From: a bacterium
Lineage (GTDB): Bacteria; Cyanobacteriota; Sericytochromatia; S15B-MN24; VGJW01
Reading direction: 5' to 3'
NCBI GenBank assembly: GCA_021781555.1
Contig: JAJXWQ010000025.1
Coordinates: forward strand, 1-43,054
DNA: 43,054 nt
Shown here one piece after another: positions 34,389 to 42,858 of the stretch (positions are counted from its first letter, which is position 1; every line of letters begins with the position of its first letter). A program made the position numbers and the translations under genes. The notes under the pieces were generated by a model that saw only the letters and a program-made list of their open reading frames with translations, was not told the origin of the DNA and did no database searches.

Positions 34389-35348
34389 CTACCCTTGCAT
34401 CCGCTTTTGCATCGCCATGGCCTCTTGCACCTGCGAGGGCCGGGCGTAGTTCATCTCGACGAGGATCTCCCCGAGCCACATGTAGCGACCCTTGCGGGCG
34501 AGTTCGGCCTGCCTGCGCAGGGCCGCCTCCAGCTGGACCTCGGTGATGATGCCCTTGGCGATCATGTACTCGCCGATGCGGAACTTGGTCTGCTTGAGGT
34601 GCTCGGTGGACGGATCGAAGGTCGAGAAGCGGAGATAGCCTTGCTGCTGGAGCTCCTCGATGACGTTCATGAGGCGATCGCCCAGGATGTTGACCGCCTC
34701 GCCGATCTGGTAGAGCGTCGAGGTCCCGTCCACCTTGCCAAGAATCCGCCAGGTGTCGGCCTCGACCTGCACTCCCCGCAAGGCATAGTTGGTCTGGATG
34801 CTGCGAAGGGCGATCCGCCCCTTGTCGGTGAGCTCGGGTACCCGAGAGGAGGGGCCGGCTCCGGCTCCGGGGGTCCGGGTTGCCGGTGCGCGCGGGATTC
34901 CGGCTGCCGGAACGGCGGGAATGCGGGCGCTGCTCGCGCGATCGGACGCGCTGGCGGGAGTTGGCGCCGAGGCCTTGCTGAGCTGGGGCACCGGCACCGG
35001 CACCGGCACCCGTACCGGTGCCGGCCGGTTCAGACCCGTCATGGCATGGAGGTGCCGGAAGATGGACTGGTTGTCGGGAAACTGGAGCAGATCCGGGTGG
35101 CGGTTGGGATCCTCGGACAGGCGGACCGAGAAGGTGCCCGTCTTGAGTCCTGCGATGCCGGACAGGGCGTTGACACCCTGATCCGTGGCGGTGTTGGCCC
35201 CGACGATCTTGCCCTGGACGAAATAGAGCTGGCCCTTGTCCGGGCCATCGAAGCTGACCTCCGCATTGATGCGGATCGACTCGAGGATGCGGACCAGCAT
35301 CTCGACGCGGAAGTGGCCGAGGTCGCCCGAAAGAACGAGCTTGCTCAT
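34389..35348 (-). CDS. DUF4388 protein with C-terminal MshEN-type motifs
   Basis: A 319-residue protein. Residues 1-105 match DUF4388 (LSGDLGHFRVEMLVRILESI, GQLYFVQGKIVGA, GTFSVRL). A Pro/Ala/Val linker (about 110-170, including a PVRVPVPVPVP tract from a GGCACC-type microsatellite) leads to a winged-helix-like segment (GRIALRSIQTNYALRG to LQQQGYLRFS) and then two 24-residue MshEN-type motifs at 257-280 and 291-314, separated by ten residues. The first keeps the leading Arg (RIGEYMIAKG). DUF4388 proteins are often found with two-component and gliding/type IV pilus systems, but their activity is unknown. GAGGAGAGG precedes the ATG. Confidence 0.72.
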   Translation of the reverse strand: MSKLVLSGDLGHFRVEMLVRILESIRINAEVSFDGPDKGQLYFVQGKIVGANTATDQGVNALSGIAGLKTGTFSVRLSEDPNRHPDLLQFPDNQSIFRHLHAMTGLNRPAPVRVPVPVPVPQLSKASAPTPASASDRASSARIPAVPAAGIPRAPATRTPGAGAGPSSRVPELTDKGRIALRSIQTNYALRGVQVEADTWRILGKVDGTSTLYQIGEAVNILGDRLMNVIEELQQQGYLRFSTFDPSTEHLKQTKFRIGEYMIAKGIITEVQLEAALRRQAELARKGRYMWLGEILVEMNYARPSQVQEAMAMQKRMQG

Positions 35349-35506
35349 CGCCTCTCCTCACGGTCGGGCCTGCCGTGCTGCTCTGGCATTCTCTCCTCTT
35401 CAAGAAAAGCGATCAAAGCCGGACTCCCATTTTCCGGCAACACGCTGGCTCCGGGCGGAGGCCCGAAATGAGACCATGGTGAATGCGACGTAATGCAGGC
35501 GAGTGC

Positions 35507-35534
35507 ATTATACACAGCACCCAGGGGATGGTAA
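35507..35534 (-). promoter_or_regulatory. Probable sigma-70-type promoter for the DUF4388 gene
   Basis: On the minus strand TTACCA (35529-35534), a 16-bp spacer and a perfect TATAAT (35507-35512), giving a leader of about 150 nt before the ATG at 35348. This is the best -10 in the window. Confidence 0.55.
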
Positions 35535-35726
35535 CCCATCACGGCCGGGGTCGAGCCGTGCTGCTAGAATTGGTCGGCACGGAAGGGAATCGTGTCGGTC
35601 CTCTGGCCATCACGGCGCTTCCCGGGTACATGATCCAGGCCTCGCAACCGGCTGGCCCCGCCAATCCACTTCCAGGCCCTGATCCTGGAGCGCGGCCGGA
35701 CCCTCACGCAGGGCCGTCGAGCCAAG

Positions 35727-36605
35727 ATGTCAACGCGCTACGAGAAGCAAATCGAGCGTCTGGTCGCCTACGTAAAGCGGCTCAACCAGACCGTCGAGGA
35801 GCGCAACCAGCAACTCCACTACTGGCAGGGCTATGCCCGCAAGCTCCGAGAGGAGCGCCAGCGCCTCGGCTCGTCGATGATCTCCCAGGTGCACCAGGTC
35901 CTCAAGGATGCCGCGAGCCGTTACCAGGAGGCCAGGCTCGAGATCGGCCGGCAGCGGGATTACATCGACCACTCTTCCCAGCTGGCGCAGCGCAAGGATG
36001 TGGTGTTGCAGAACCAGCTCCAGTACGCGCTCTCGCGGATCGACGACCTCTCGTTGGAGCGCAAGGCGATGCGACAGGAGATGGGCGAGTTCAAGCGCCG
36101 CGCCTGGCAGGCCGAAGCCCGGCTCAAGGACCTCGCGGCCGGCCAGGATGAACATGTGCTGGAGCTCGAGGCCGCCCTCGAGGCGGCCCTTACATCCAAC
36201 CGCCAGCTGGCGGGCGACATGGCGGCCTTCCAGGAGCAACTCGGCATCCAGGAGGCCCAGTGGCAGGAGATGATGCGAACGAACCAGGCGCTCTCGAGTC
36301 GCCTGGAGCAGGCCGAGGCCGCCCTCGAGCAGGCGCAGTCCGCCCTTTCCGGCACACTCGCCAGTCGGACCCTCTCGACCGCCCGCGAGGTCGACGACCT
36401 CCGCAGCCTCGTCGTATCGCTCCAGCAGCAGACCGAGGCCTTGCGCGCCGAGATTGCCACGCACCAGGAGGTGGTGCAAAACCAGGAGCGTTTCGTCGCG
36501 CTGCTCAAGCAGGGCGATAAGCCCAGCATCCGTCCCCTGCGCCGCCCCGAGGCTCCGCCGGCGCCATCTCCCGAAGCGCCGGATACCGGCGCTCTGGGAA
36601 GCTAG
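35727..36605 (+). CDS. Long coiled-coil protein of unknown function (292 aa)
   Basis: Nearly the whole protein (residues 1-255) is a charged heptad-type coiled coil (YEKQIERLVAYVKRLNQTVE, LEQAEAALEQAQSALSG), followed by a Pro-rich tail (LRRPEAPPAPSPEAP). There is no signal peptide or membrane segment. It could be a cytoskeletal or scaffold protein; sequence alone gives no function. It lies 162 bp upstream of the pyrimidine-nucleoside phosphorylase gene on the same strand. The 380-bp gap on its 5' side holds the promoter of the divergent DUF4388 gene but no clear promoter for this one. Confidence 0.7.
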   Translation: MSTRYEKQIERLVAYVKRLNQTVEERNQQLHYWQGYARKLREERQRLGSSMISQVHQVLKDAASRYQEARLEIGRQRDYIDHSSQLAQRKDVVLQNQLQYALSRIDDLSLERKAMRQEMGEFKRRAWQAEARLKDLAAGQDEHVLELEAALEAALTSNRQLAGDMAAFQEQLGIQEAQWQEMMRTNQALSSRLEQAEAALEQAQSALSGTLASRTLSTAREVDDLRSLVVSLQQQTEALRAEIATHQEVVQNQERFVALLKQGDKPSIRPLRRPEAPPAPSPEAPDTGALGS

Positions 36606-36767
36606 CGAAGAAGCCATGCGCCTCCGGAGTGCAGCGGCCTTTGCCACCGCGGTCGCCGCGATTCGATGTCGCCGTGCCCCGCACCAGGGGGAATCCCGGG
36701 CCGCGGGCCGGGCCCTTGGAGCCAGTGCCCGAGCCGGCGCGAGCGAATTCATAGCGAGGAACCGATA

Positions 36768-38165
36768 ATGGCTGGGATCGTCGATCTCATCGTCGCCAAG
36801 CGCGACGGCCGGCAGCACACCGAGGCAGAGATCGCCTGGATCGTGGACAACCTGGCCGCCATCCCGGATTACCAGCTCTCGGCCTGGCTCATGGCCGTCG
36901 TCTGCCGCGGCATGAGCGAGGACGAGACGACCTGGCTGACCGACCGGATGGCCCGATCGGGCGAGATGCTCGATCTCTCCGGCGTTCCCGGACCTCGGGT
37001 CGACAAGCACAGCACGGGTGGGGTGGGGGACAAGGTCTCGCTCGTCCTGGCCCCGATGGTCGCCGCTTGCGGAGCCACGATGGCCAAGCTCTCGGGTCGG
37101 GGCCTCGGGCATACCGGCGGCACGATCGACAAGCTCGAGAGCTTTGCCGGTTTTCACGCCGACCTGGCCCCCGAGCAGTTCCGGGATCAGCTTTCGGACA
37201 TCCGGGTTGCGATCGCAAGCCAGAGTTCGCGCCTGGCTCCGGCCGATGGTCGTCTCTACGCGCTTCGTGACGTGACGGGGACCGTCGAGAGCGCCCCTCT
37301 CATCTGCGCTTCGATCCTGTCCAAGAAGATCGCCGCGGGGGCCGATGTGATCCTGCTCGACGTCAAGACGGGGGCCGGTGCCTTCATGCCGACCGAGGAA
37401 GCCGCCGCCGAGCTCGCCGGATTGATGCAACGGGTGGGTCGCCGCCTGGGACGAAACATCGTCTGCGTCGTGAGCGAGATGGGTCAGCCGCTGGGTCGCG
37501 CCGTGGGTAATGCCATCGAGGTCGAGGAGGCGCTCGAGACGCTCTCGGGACGGGGGCCCGCCGATCTGCGCGAACTCTGCTTGATCCTGGGCTCCCTCTT
37601 GCTCGAGGCCGGCGGCGTCGAGCAAGATCCCGAGCGCGCCCGTGAACGTCTCGAGCGCTCGCTTGCCGACGGGAGCGCGCTGGCCAAGTTAGGGGAGCTC
37701 ATCGAGGCCCAGGGAGGCGACGCGGGCTGGCTCGACGACCCGACGCGGTTGCCCCATGCCCGTGCATCGGAGCTGCTCTTGGCCCGGCAAGGCGGGTTCG
37801 TGCAGGTCATCGATGCGCGCCTGGTGGGGGCAGCTGCCGCCGACCTGGGCGCCGGGCGTCAGCAGAAAGGCGATCCGCTCGATCTCTCGGCCGGCATCGT
37901 GCTGCTGGCCAAGATGGGCGATCGCGTGGAGGCTGGTCAGCCCCTCGCCCGGCTGCTCACCGGTGATCCGGATCGGCTGCCGGTGGCGCTGGGCCGGCTC
38001 GAGGCCGCCTTCCAGATCGGCCCCTCGCCCGTCGCCCCGCCCGCGCTGGTCAAACGCGTGTTCAAGGCGCAGGCTGCCCCGGAGACGGCCCCTACGAGGG
38101 ACCACGGGGATCCCTGGACGGCTCTGCCTGGTCGCCAGGGCCTCGAACTCCCCGGCAACCGATGA
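36768..38165 (+). CDS. Pyrimidine-nucleoside / thymidine phosphorylase
   Basis: A 465-residue class II nucleoside phosphorylase that releases pyrimidine base and (deoxy)ribose-1-phosphate. Signature SGRGLGHTGGTIDKLES, phosphate loop KHSTGGVGDKVSL, DVKTGAGAFM, and the C-terminal alpha/beta domain (VGAAAADLGAGRQQKGDPLD). The choice between Pdp (Tyr/Thr/uridine) and DeoA is not settled by eye. A Pro/Ala-rich tail of about 30 residues exceeds the usual length. Its product feeds DeoB, encoded 1.8 kb downstream. Its TGA overlaps the next gene's ATG (ATGA). Confidence 0.93.
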   Translation: MAGIVDLIVAKRDGRQHTEAEIAWIVDNLAAIPDYQLSAWLMAVVCRGMSEDETTWLTDRMARSGEMLDLSGVPGPRVDKHSTGGVGDKVSLVLAPMVAACGATMAKLSGRGLGHTGGTIDKLESFAGFHADLAPEQFRDQLSDIRVAIASQSSRLAPADGRLYALRDVTGTVESAPLICASILSKKIAAGADVILLDVKTGAGAFMPTEEAAAELAGLMQRVGRRLGRNIVCVVSEMGQPLGRAVGNAIEVEEALETLSGRGPADLRELCLILGSLLLEAGGVEQDPERARERLERSLADGSALAKLGELIEAQGGDAGWLDDPTRLPHARASELLLARQGGFVQVIDARLVGAAAADLGAGRQQKGDPLDLSAGIVLLAKMGDRVEAGQPLARLLTGDPDRLPVALGRLEAAFQIGPSPVAPPALVKRVFKAQAAPETAPTRDHGDPWTALPGRQGLELPGNR

Positions 38166-39775
38166 CGGTCACCAAGCGTCTGCGGCTCGGCGAGATCCTG
38201 ACCCGGGCCGGCATCATCACCGAAGAGCAGTTGCTCCTTGCCCTCGACCAGCAAAAGCTGTCGCGCGAGCCGATCGGGGAGATCCTGGTCCAGCTCGGAT
38301 TCGTATCGACCGGTCAGCTCACCAGTGCGCTGGAGCTCCAGTATGGCGTCCGATCGGTCTCCCTCGCCTCTGCCGCCAGTCTCGACCTCGTGCGCCTACT
38401 CCCGGCCAGCGAGATCCGGCGGCTCCGGGCCGTGCCGGTCGGGATCGGTCAGCTCACGGTGGCCATGGTGGACCCGGCCAACGTGACCGCACTCGAGGAT
38501 CTGAAGGCGCGGTTCAAAGGGGTGGCGATCCAGCCGGTCGTGGTTCCTGACAGCGAGTTCGAGGAATTCATGGCGATCCTCGACAACTCCCCGGTACCGG
38601 CCGAGGACAAGGTCCCGGAGCACGGACCGGCCTCGCCGGGGCTGGACTTCCTCGAGACGGCGCTGGAACGCAGGGCCTCCGAGATCGTCCTCGCGGCCCA
38701 CGAGACGCTGACCCGCGTCAAGCTGCGCATCGATGGTCGCTGGCAGGAGGCTCCGCCGCTGGCGAGCGCGGACCGGTTGCGTCTGGACGAGCGCTTGCGT
38801 TTTCTGACCGGGCTCCGGCCCGATGCCGTCGATGAGCCGCAATCCGGCAGCTTCCGGTTCTTTTACCGGGGACGGCCGGTGCGCGGCTCCTATCATGGTT
38901 TGCCTGGCCTGCACGGCCCGATCGCCACGGTGCGGCTCTACGATCCCGAGCGTTACGGCCAGGCCACGCTCGAGGGCTTGATCTCCGATCCCAAGATCGT
39001 CGAGACGCTGGCGCGTCTGCTGGATCTTTCCGGCGGCTTGGTCCTGTTCTCGGGTCCCGCCCATCCGGTCAAGACCGCGCTCCTGTATGCCTGTCTGCGC
39101 TACCTGGCGGGGCACGGTCGGACCGTGATTTCGCTGGAGTCGAACCTCGAGCTCGACGTCGCGGAGATCGGACAGATCCAGACCGGTCCGGCGCGGGGGG
39201 CGACGGCCCCCGAGCTGCTGTCGGCCGCTCTCGACCAGGCTGTCGACGCGATCGCCGTCTGGGATCTCGACGACGCGGCCACGGCTCAGCAGGCTCTTCG
39301 CGCCGCTCTTGGCGGCCGCCTGCTGCTCGGGCGCTGGAACACGGTCGAGCCGTCGCTGGCCGACGCCAGCGCCACGTGGAAGCTCCTGCCGGCCGCCCTC
39401 GCTCGTGGCCTCGCAGGCATCGTCAACGTGCGGACCGTGCGCGCCCTGTGTCCGCACTGTCGCGTGTCCCGCCCCATCCCGCCCGACGTCCACCCGCTGG
39501 TCTTGCAATACAGTGCAAACGCCCACCTGGCCGAGCCTTCCGGCTGTCCGGAGTGCGCCGGTACCGGCTATCGGGATCAGATCGGGGTGGTCGAGGTGGT
39601 GCCCGTCGACGCGGAGGCCCGGCAGCTCGTCGCTGCGGGGACGAGCCACGAGGCCCTGGTGCGCCGCGCCGAGAGCCAGGGTTTGATGACCTTGCCACAC
39701 CATGCGGCTTTCCTGGTCGCCTCGGGACGAACGTCCTGGGCCGAGGTCGCCGCACTCGGGATCTTCGAGAGCTGA
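38162..39775 (+). CDS. Degenerate GspE/PilB-type ATPase with N-terminal MshEN domain
   Basis: A 537-residue protein. Residues 8-31 and 37-60 are a textbook MshEN pair (24 + 5 + 24; RLGEILTRAGIITEEQLLLA in the first), so the domain may bind c-di-GMP. The rest aligns with type II secretion/type IV pilus ATPases: GLVLFSGPAHPVKTALLYAC is in the Walker A place but reads GPAHPVKT instead of GPTGSGKT, and the Walker B area reads AIAVWDLDDAATAQQALRAA in place of the usual GEIRD-E block. The C-terminal zinc tetracysteine (CPHC...CPEC followed by GTGYRDQIGVVEVV) is kept. It is therefore probably not an active ATPase. Translationally coupled to the phosphorylase gene by a 4-nt overlap; no pilus genes are nearby. 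Confidence 0.8.
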   Translation: MTVTKRLRLGEILTRAGIITEEQLLLALDQQKLSREPIGEILVQLGFVSTGQLTSALELQYGVRSVSLASAASLDLVRLLPASEIRRLRAVPVGIGQLTVAMVDPANVTALEDLKARFKGVAIQPVVVPDSEFEEFMAILDNSPVPAEDKVPEHGPASPGLDFLETALERRASEIVLAAHETLTRVKLRIDGRWQEAPPLASADRLRLDERLRFLTGLRPDAVDEPQSGSFRFFYRGRPVRGSYHGLPGLHGPIATVRLYDPERYGQATLEGLISDPKIVETLARLLDLSGGLVLFSGPAHPVKTALLYACLRYLAGHGRTVISLESNLELDVAEIGQIQTGPARGATAPELLSAALDQAVDAIAVWDLDDAATAQQALRAALGGRLLLGRWNTVEPSLADASATWKLLPAALARGLAGIVNVRTVRALCPHCRVSRPIPPDVHPLVLQYSANAHLAEPSGCPECAGTGYRDQIGVVEVVPVDAEARQLVAAGTSHEALVRRAESQGLMTLPHHAAFLVASGRTSWAEVAALGIFES

Positions 39776-39890
39776 TCGCCTAGGCCGGGTCTCGCCGCGA
39801 GGGCGGCCGGGCGCTCGGGCGCCATCGACCGAGCCCGCCGCCGATCCGGTACAATTGGCCAGGAGATCGAGATCGGGGCGGTTTCGCTTC

Positions 39891-39980
39891 GAGAGGATCG
39901 GGCCGCAGGAGTCAACCGGGGCCCGGTTGCGCAGCGAAGCGACCGTGCAGCGGGACCCGGTCAAACTGGAAAAGGTACAG
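39891..39980 (+). repeat. Dispersed hairpin element, copy G (just upstream of deoB)
   Basis: Almost identical to copy E1 over about 85 bp, but the outer stem is ACCGGG/CCCGGT rather than AACGGG/CCCGTT, a compensatory change. It ends GGAAAAGGTACAG, 2 nt before the deoB ATG, so AAAAGG is at ribosome-binding distance. Confidence 0.9.
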
Positions 39981-39982
39981 AG

Positions 39983-41185
39983 ATGCTCGGGCGGACCTTC
40001 ATCATCGTGCTCGACGGCGTGGGAGTCGGCGAGCTTCCCGATGCTGCCAGGTTCGGCGACACGGGATCCAACACGCTCGGCAACACGGCGCGCAGCGTCG
40101 GTGGCCTCGCTCTCCCCACGCTGGGCCGGCTGGGGTTGGGGAACATCGTCGCCATCCCCGGGGTTGCGCCCGTCGGAAATTCGCTGGGGTTCTGGGGCAA
40201 GGCGGCCGAGCGCTCGCCCGGCAAGGACACCCAGACCGGCCACTGGGAGATGGCCGGGTTGCCGCTGGATTTCGCGTTCCGCACCTATCCAGATGGCTTC
40301 CCCGACGAGATCCTCGACGCCTTCGTCGCGGCCACCGGCCGGGGCGTCCTTTGCAACGCTCCCGCATCCGGCACCGAGGTGATCGAGCGCTTCGGCCCGG
40401 AGCACGAGCGTACCGGCAAGTGGATCGTCTACACGTCGGGCGATTCCGTGTTCCAGATCGCCGCTCACGAGAGCATCGTCGAGCTCGACGAACTCTACGC
40501 CGCCTGCCACAAGGCGCGGGATATCCTCACCGGGCCCCATACGGTGGGTCGGGTCATCGCCCGCCCGTTCTTCGGCACGGCCGGGGCGTATCGGCGCAAT
40601 CAGGGCGCCCGCCATGATTACTCGGTCAAGCCGCCCGGCCTCACGGTCCTCGACCACGCCGGCAAGGCCGGCCGCAAGGTCATCGGCGTGGGCAAGATCC
40701 ACGATATCTTCGCCGGTGTCGGCGTCCAGGAGTCCATCCATACCGCGCAGAACTCCGAGGGCATGGATGCCACGCTGCAGCTCGCCGGCTCGGCTCCGGA
40801 TGGCGCGCTCATCTTCACCAACCTCGTCGATACCGACAGCATGTTCGGCCACCGGAACGACGCGCAGGGCATGGCCCGCGCCCTGGTGGAGTTCGACGGG
40901 CAGCTCGCCCGGTTCCTGCCGGTCTTGCGTGCCGACGACCTGCTCCTCATCACGGCCGATCACGGCAACGATCCGACCGACATCTCGACGGATCACACCC
41001 GCGAGTACATTCCCATCGTCGCCTACCGTCCCGGCATCCCGGGTCAGCCGCTGGGCACCCGGGAGGGCTTTGGCGACATCGCCGCCACGATCGCTGATGG
41101 CTGGAGCCTGAAGGGCGATCTGGTCGGCACCAGTTTCTGGTCCATCCTTGCGGCGGGCGATCCCGCCCGCACCCCGGCACGCTGA
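39983..41185 (+). CDS. deoB: Phosphopentomutase
   Basis: A 400-residue Mn-dependent enzyme of the alkaline phosphatase superfamily converting (deoxy)ribose-1-phosphate to the 5-phosphate. Metal and active-site motifs: FIIVLDGVGVGELPDA, GSNTLGN, FTNLVDTDSMFGHRNDAQG, LITADHGNDPT and STDHTREY. It completes nucleoside catabolism with the pyrimidine-nucleoside phosphorylase encoded at 36768. The only plausible ribosome site before its ATG comes from the hairpin element. Confidence 0.96.
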   Translation: MLGRTFIIVLDGVGVGELPDAARFGDTGSNTLGNTARSVGGLALPTLGRLGLGNIVAIPGVAPVGNSLGFWGKAAERSPGKDTQTGHWEMAGLPLDFAFRTYPDGFPDEILDAFVAATGRGVLCNAPASGTEVIERFGPEHERTGKWIVYTSGDSVFQIAAHESIVELDELYAACHKARDILTGPHTVGRVIARPFFGTAGAYRRNQGARHDYSVKPPGLTVLDHAGKAGRKVIGVGKIHDIFAGVGVQESIHTAQNSEGMDATLQLAGSAPDGALIFTNLVDTDSMFGHRNDAQGMARALVEFDGQLARFLPVLRADDLLLITADHGNDPTDISTDHTREYIPIVAYRPGIPGQPLGTREGFGDIAATIADGWSLKGDLVGTSFWSILAAGDPARTPAR

Positions 41186-41214
41186 ACCCCGTTCACCGAA
41201 AGGAACGCCCTCCC

Positions 41215-41583
41215 ATGCCCGAGATCGAAGACCTCAAGCAGAGCGCCGACCGCCTGGCCTCCACGGCCAAGGACAGCGTCGAGAAGATTACGGCTGCCGC
41301 CAAGGAGACCGCCGAGATCGGTGTCCAGGTCATCCGCGAGCAGATCCACGGCCTGGTCAAGGACCCGACGGTCGTCGCCAAGATGAAGGAGGTCGAGGAC
41401 GCCTTCGATCGCCAGGTCGCCGAGGCCACGCGTCAGATCGAGGACGGCGCCAAGCAGCTCATGAACTTCTGGGGCCACCTCGCCAGCCAGGCCCAGGCCG
41501 ACAAGAGCTCGTCGCAGCCGATGCGCGTCGAGGTCGAGATCGAGCCCAAGAAGTCTGAGAAGGCGGACAAGGCCGAGAAGTAG
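41215..41583 (+). CDS. Small amphipathic helical protein, phasin-like (122 aa)
   Basis: A 122-residue Lys/Glu/Ala-rich protein that is almost wholly helical (LASTAKDSVEKITAAAKETA, VEDAFDRQVAEATRQIEDGA), with a charged disordered tail ending EKADKAEK. AAAGGAA precedes the ATG. Size and pattern resemble phasins and apolipoprotein-like or stress-associated helical proteins; no PHA synthesis genes are nearby, so the comparison is only to shape. It follows deoB by 29 bp and may be in the same transcript. Confidence 0.65.
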   Translation: MPEIEDLKQSADRLASTAKDSVEKITAAAKETAEIGVQVIREQIHGLVKDPTVVAKMKEVEDAFDRQVAEATRQIEDGAKQLMNFWGHLASQAQADKSSSQPMRVEVEIEPKKSEKADKAEK

Positions 41584-41609
41584 GCGGTCGCTTCAGGCGG
41601 TCGTAGCGA

Positions 41610-41638
41610 GGGCGAGGCGGATCTTTCCAGCCTCGCCC
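41610..41638. terminator. Bidirectional terminator hairpin between convergent genes
   Basis: A perfect 9-bp stem GGGCGAGGC/GCCTCGCCC with an 11-nt loop, directly after the xthA stop (minus) and about 27 bp past the phasin-like gene (plus). No strong U-tract on either side. Confidence 0.65.
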
Positions 41639-42400
<762 letters not shown>

Positions 42401-42489
42401 GAAAACCTCCGGGGATCAGGCGTTCGAGCCGGCGGCTCTTTGCGCCGAGGCCGGAACCATCTGCGAGAGTCATTAAAGCAGTTTCGCCA

Positions 42490-42546
42490 AGAGAGGACCG
42501 GCCCGGGTTGCGCAGCGCAGCGAGCGCGCAGAGGGATCCGGTCCAA
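42490..42546 (+). repeat. Dispersed hairpin element, copy H
   Basis: The outer stem is GGACCGG/CCGGTCC, perfect but different in sequence from all other copies, around the usual GTTGCGCAGCGCAGCGAGCG core. It lies about 90 bp upstream of xthA. Confidence 0.85.
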
Positions 42547-42580
42547 ATAAAAACGCCCCCTGCTCGGCGGACGGGAGGCG
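42545..42580 (-). terminator. Intrinsic terminator (minus strand)
   Basis: On the minus strand CGCCTCC pairs with GGGGGCG (one wobble) and is followed by TTTTTATTT. It would stop transcripts coming from the gene at the right edge that read through copies J and I. Confidence 0.7.
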
Positions 42581-42604
42581 CGCGGCTCGATCGCCGGGCA
42601 AGAG

Positions 42605-42635
42605 AGAAGGGCCGGGCGATCCGCCCGGCCCTTCT
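42605..42635. terminator. Perfect 14-bp hairpin
   Basis: AGAAGGGCCGGGCG/CGCCCGGCCCTTCT with a 3-nt loop. On the plus strand it is followed by GGTGGTTTGG, so it is a stable structure without a clean U-tract; with the neighbouring minus-strand terminator it makes a double barrier. Confidence 0.65.
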
Positions 42636-42650
42636 GGTGGTTTGGCCTGT

Positions 42651-42754
42651 CTAGAGTGCTCCCGGTTTGAATGGATCGAGCCCGATGAGTCAAACGGGGC
42701 CCGGTTGCGCAGCGTAGCGACCGCGCAGAGGGCCCCGTTCAAACTGCAAAAGGC
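42651..42754 (+). repeat. Dispersed hairpin element, copy I (first 104-bp unit)
   Basis: Starts CTAGAGTGCTCCCGG and contains GTTTGA...TCAAAC-type and AACGGGGCCC/GGGCCCCGTT stems (10 bp perfect in this unit). It is joined head-to-tail to copy J with no spacer. Confidence 0.93.
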
Positions 42755-42858
42755 CTAGAGTGCTCCCGGTTTGACTGGATCGAGCCCGATGAGTCAAACG
42801 GGGCCCGGTTGCGCAGCGCAGCGACCGCGCAGAGGGCCCCGTTCAAACTACAAAAGGT
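42755..42858 (+). repeat. Dispersed hairpin element, copy J (second 104-bp unit)
   Basis: Differs from copy I at only a few positions (GACTGG for GAATGG, GCGCAGCG for GCGTAGCG, CTACAAAAGGT for CTGCAAAAGGC). The next bases CTAGA contain the complement of the TAG stop of the edge gene, so the element again abuts a stop codon. Confidence 0.93.

Larger units (their letters stand above)
42401..42858. other. Repeat-filled intergenic region upstream of xthA
   Basis: A 458-bp gap without genes. It holds hairpin-element copies H, I and J, one minus-strand intrinsic terminator and one 14-bp perfect hairpin. No xthA promoter is obvious in the 80 bp next to its start. Confidence 0.7.

Noticed and set aside
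38396-40996. An 866-codon open frame on the minus strand
   Set aside because: It lies opposite two well-supported genes (GspE-like and deoB) and reads across a hairpin element; long antisense frames are common in high-GC DNA, and no family motif is seen in it.
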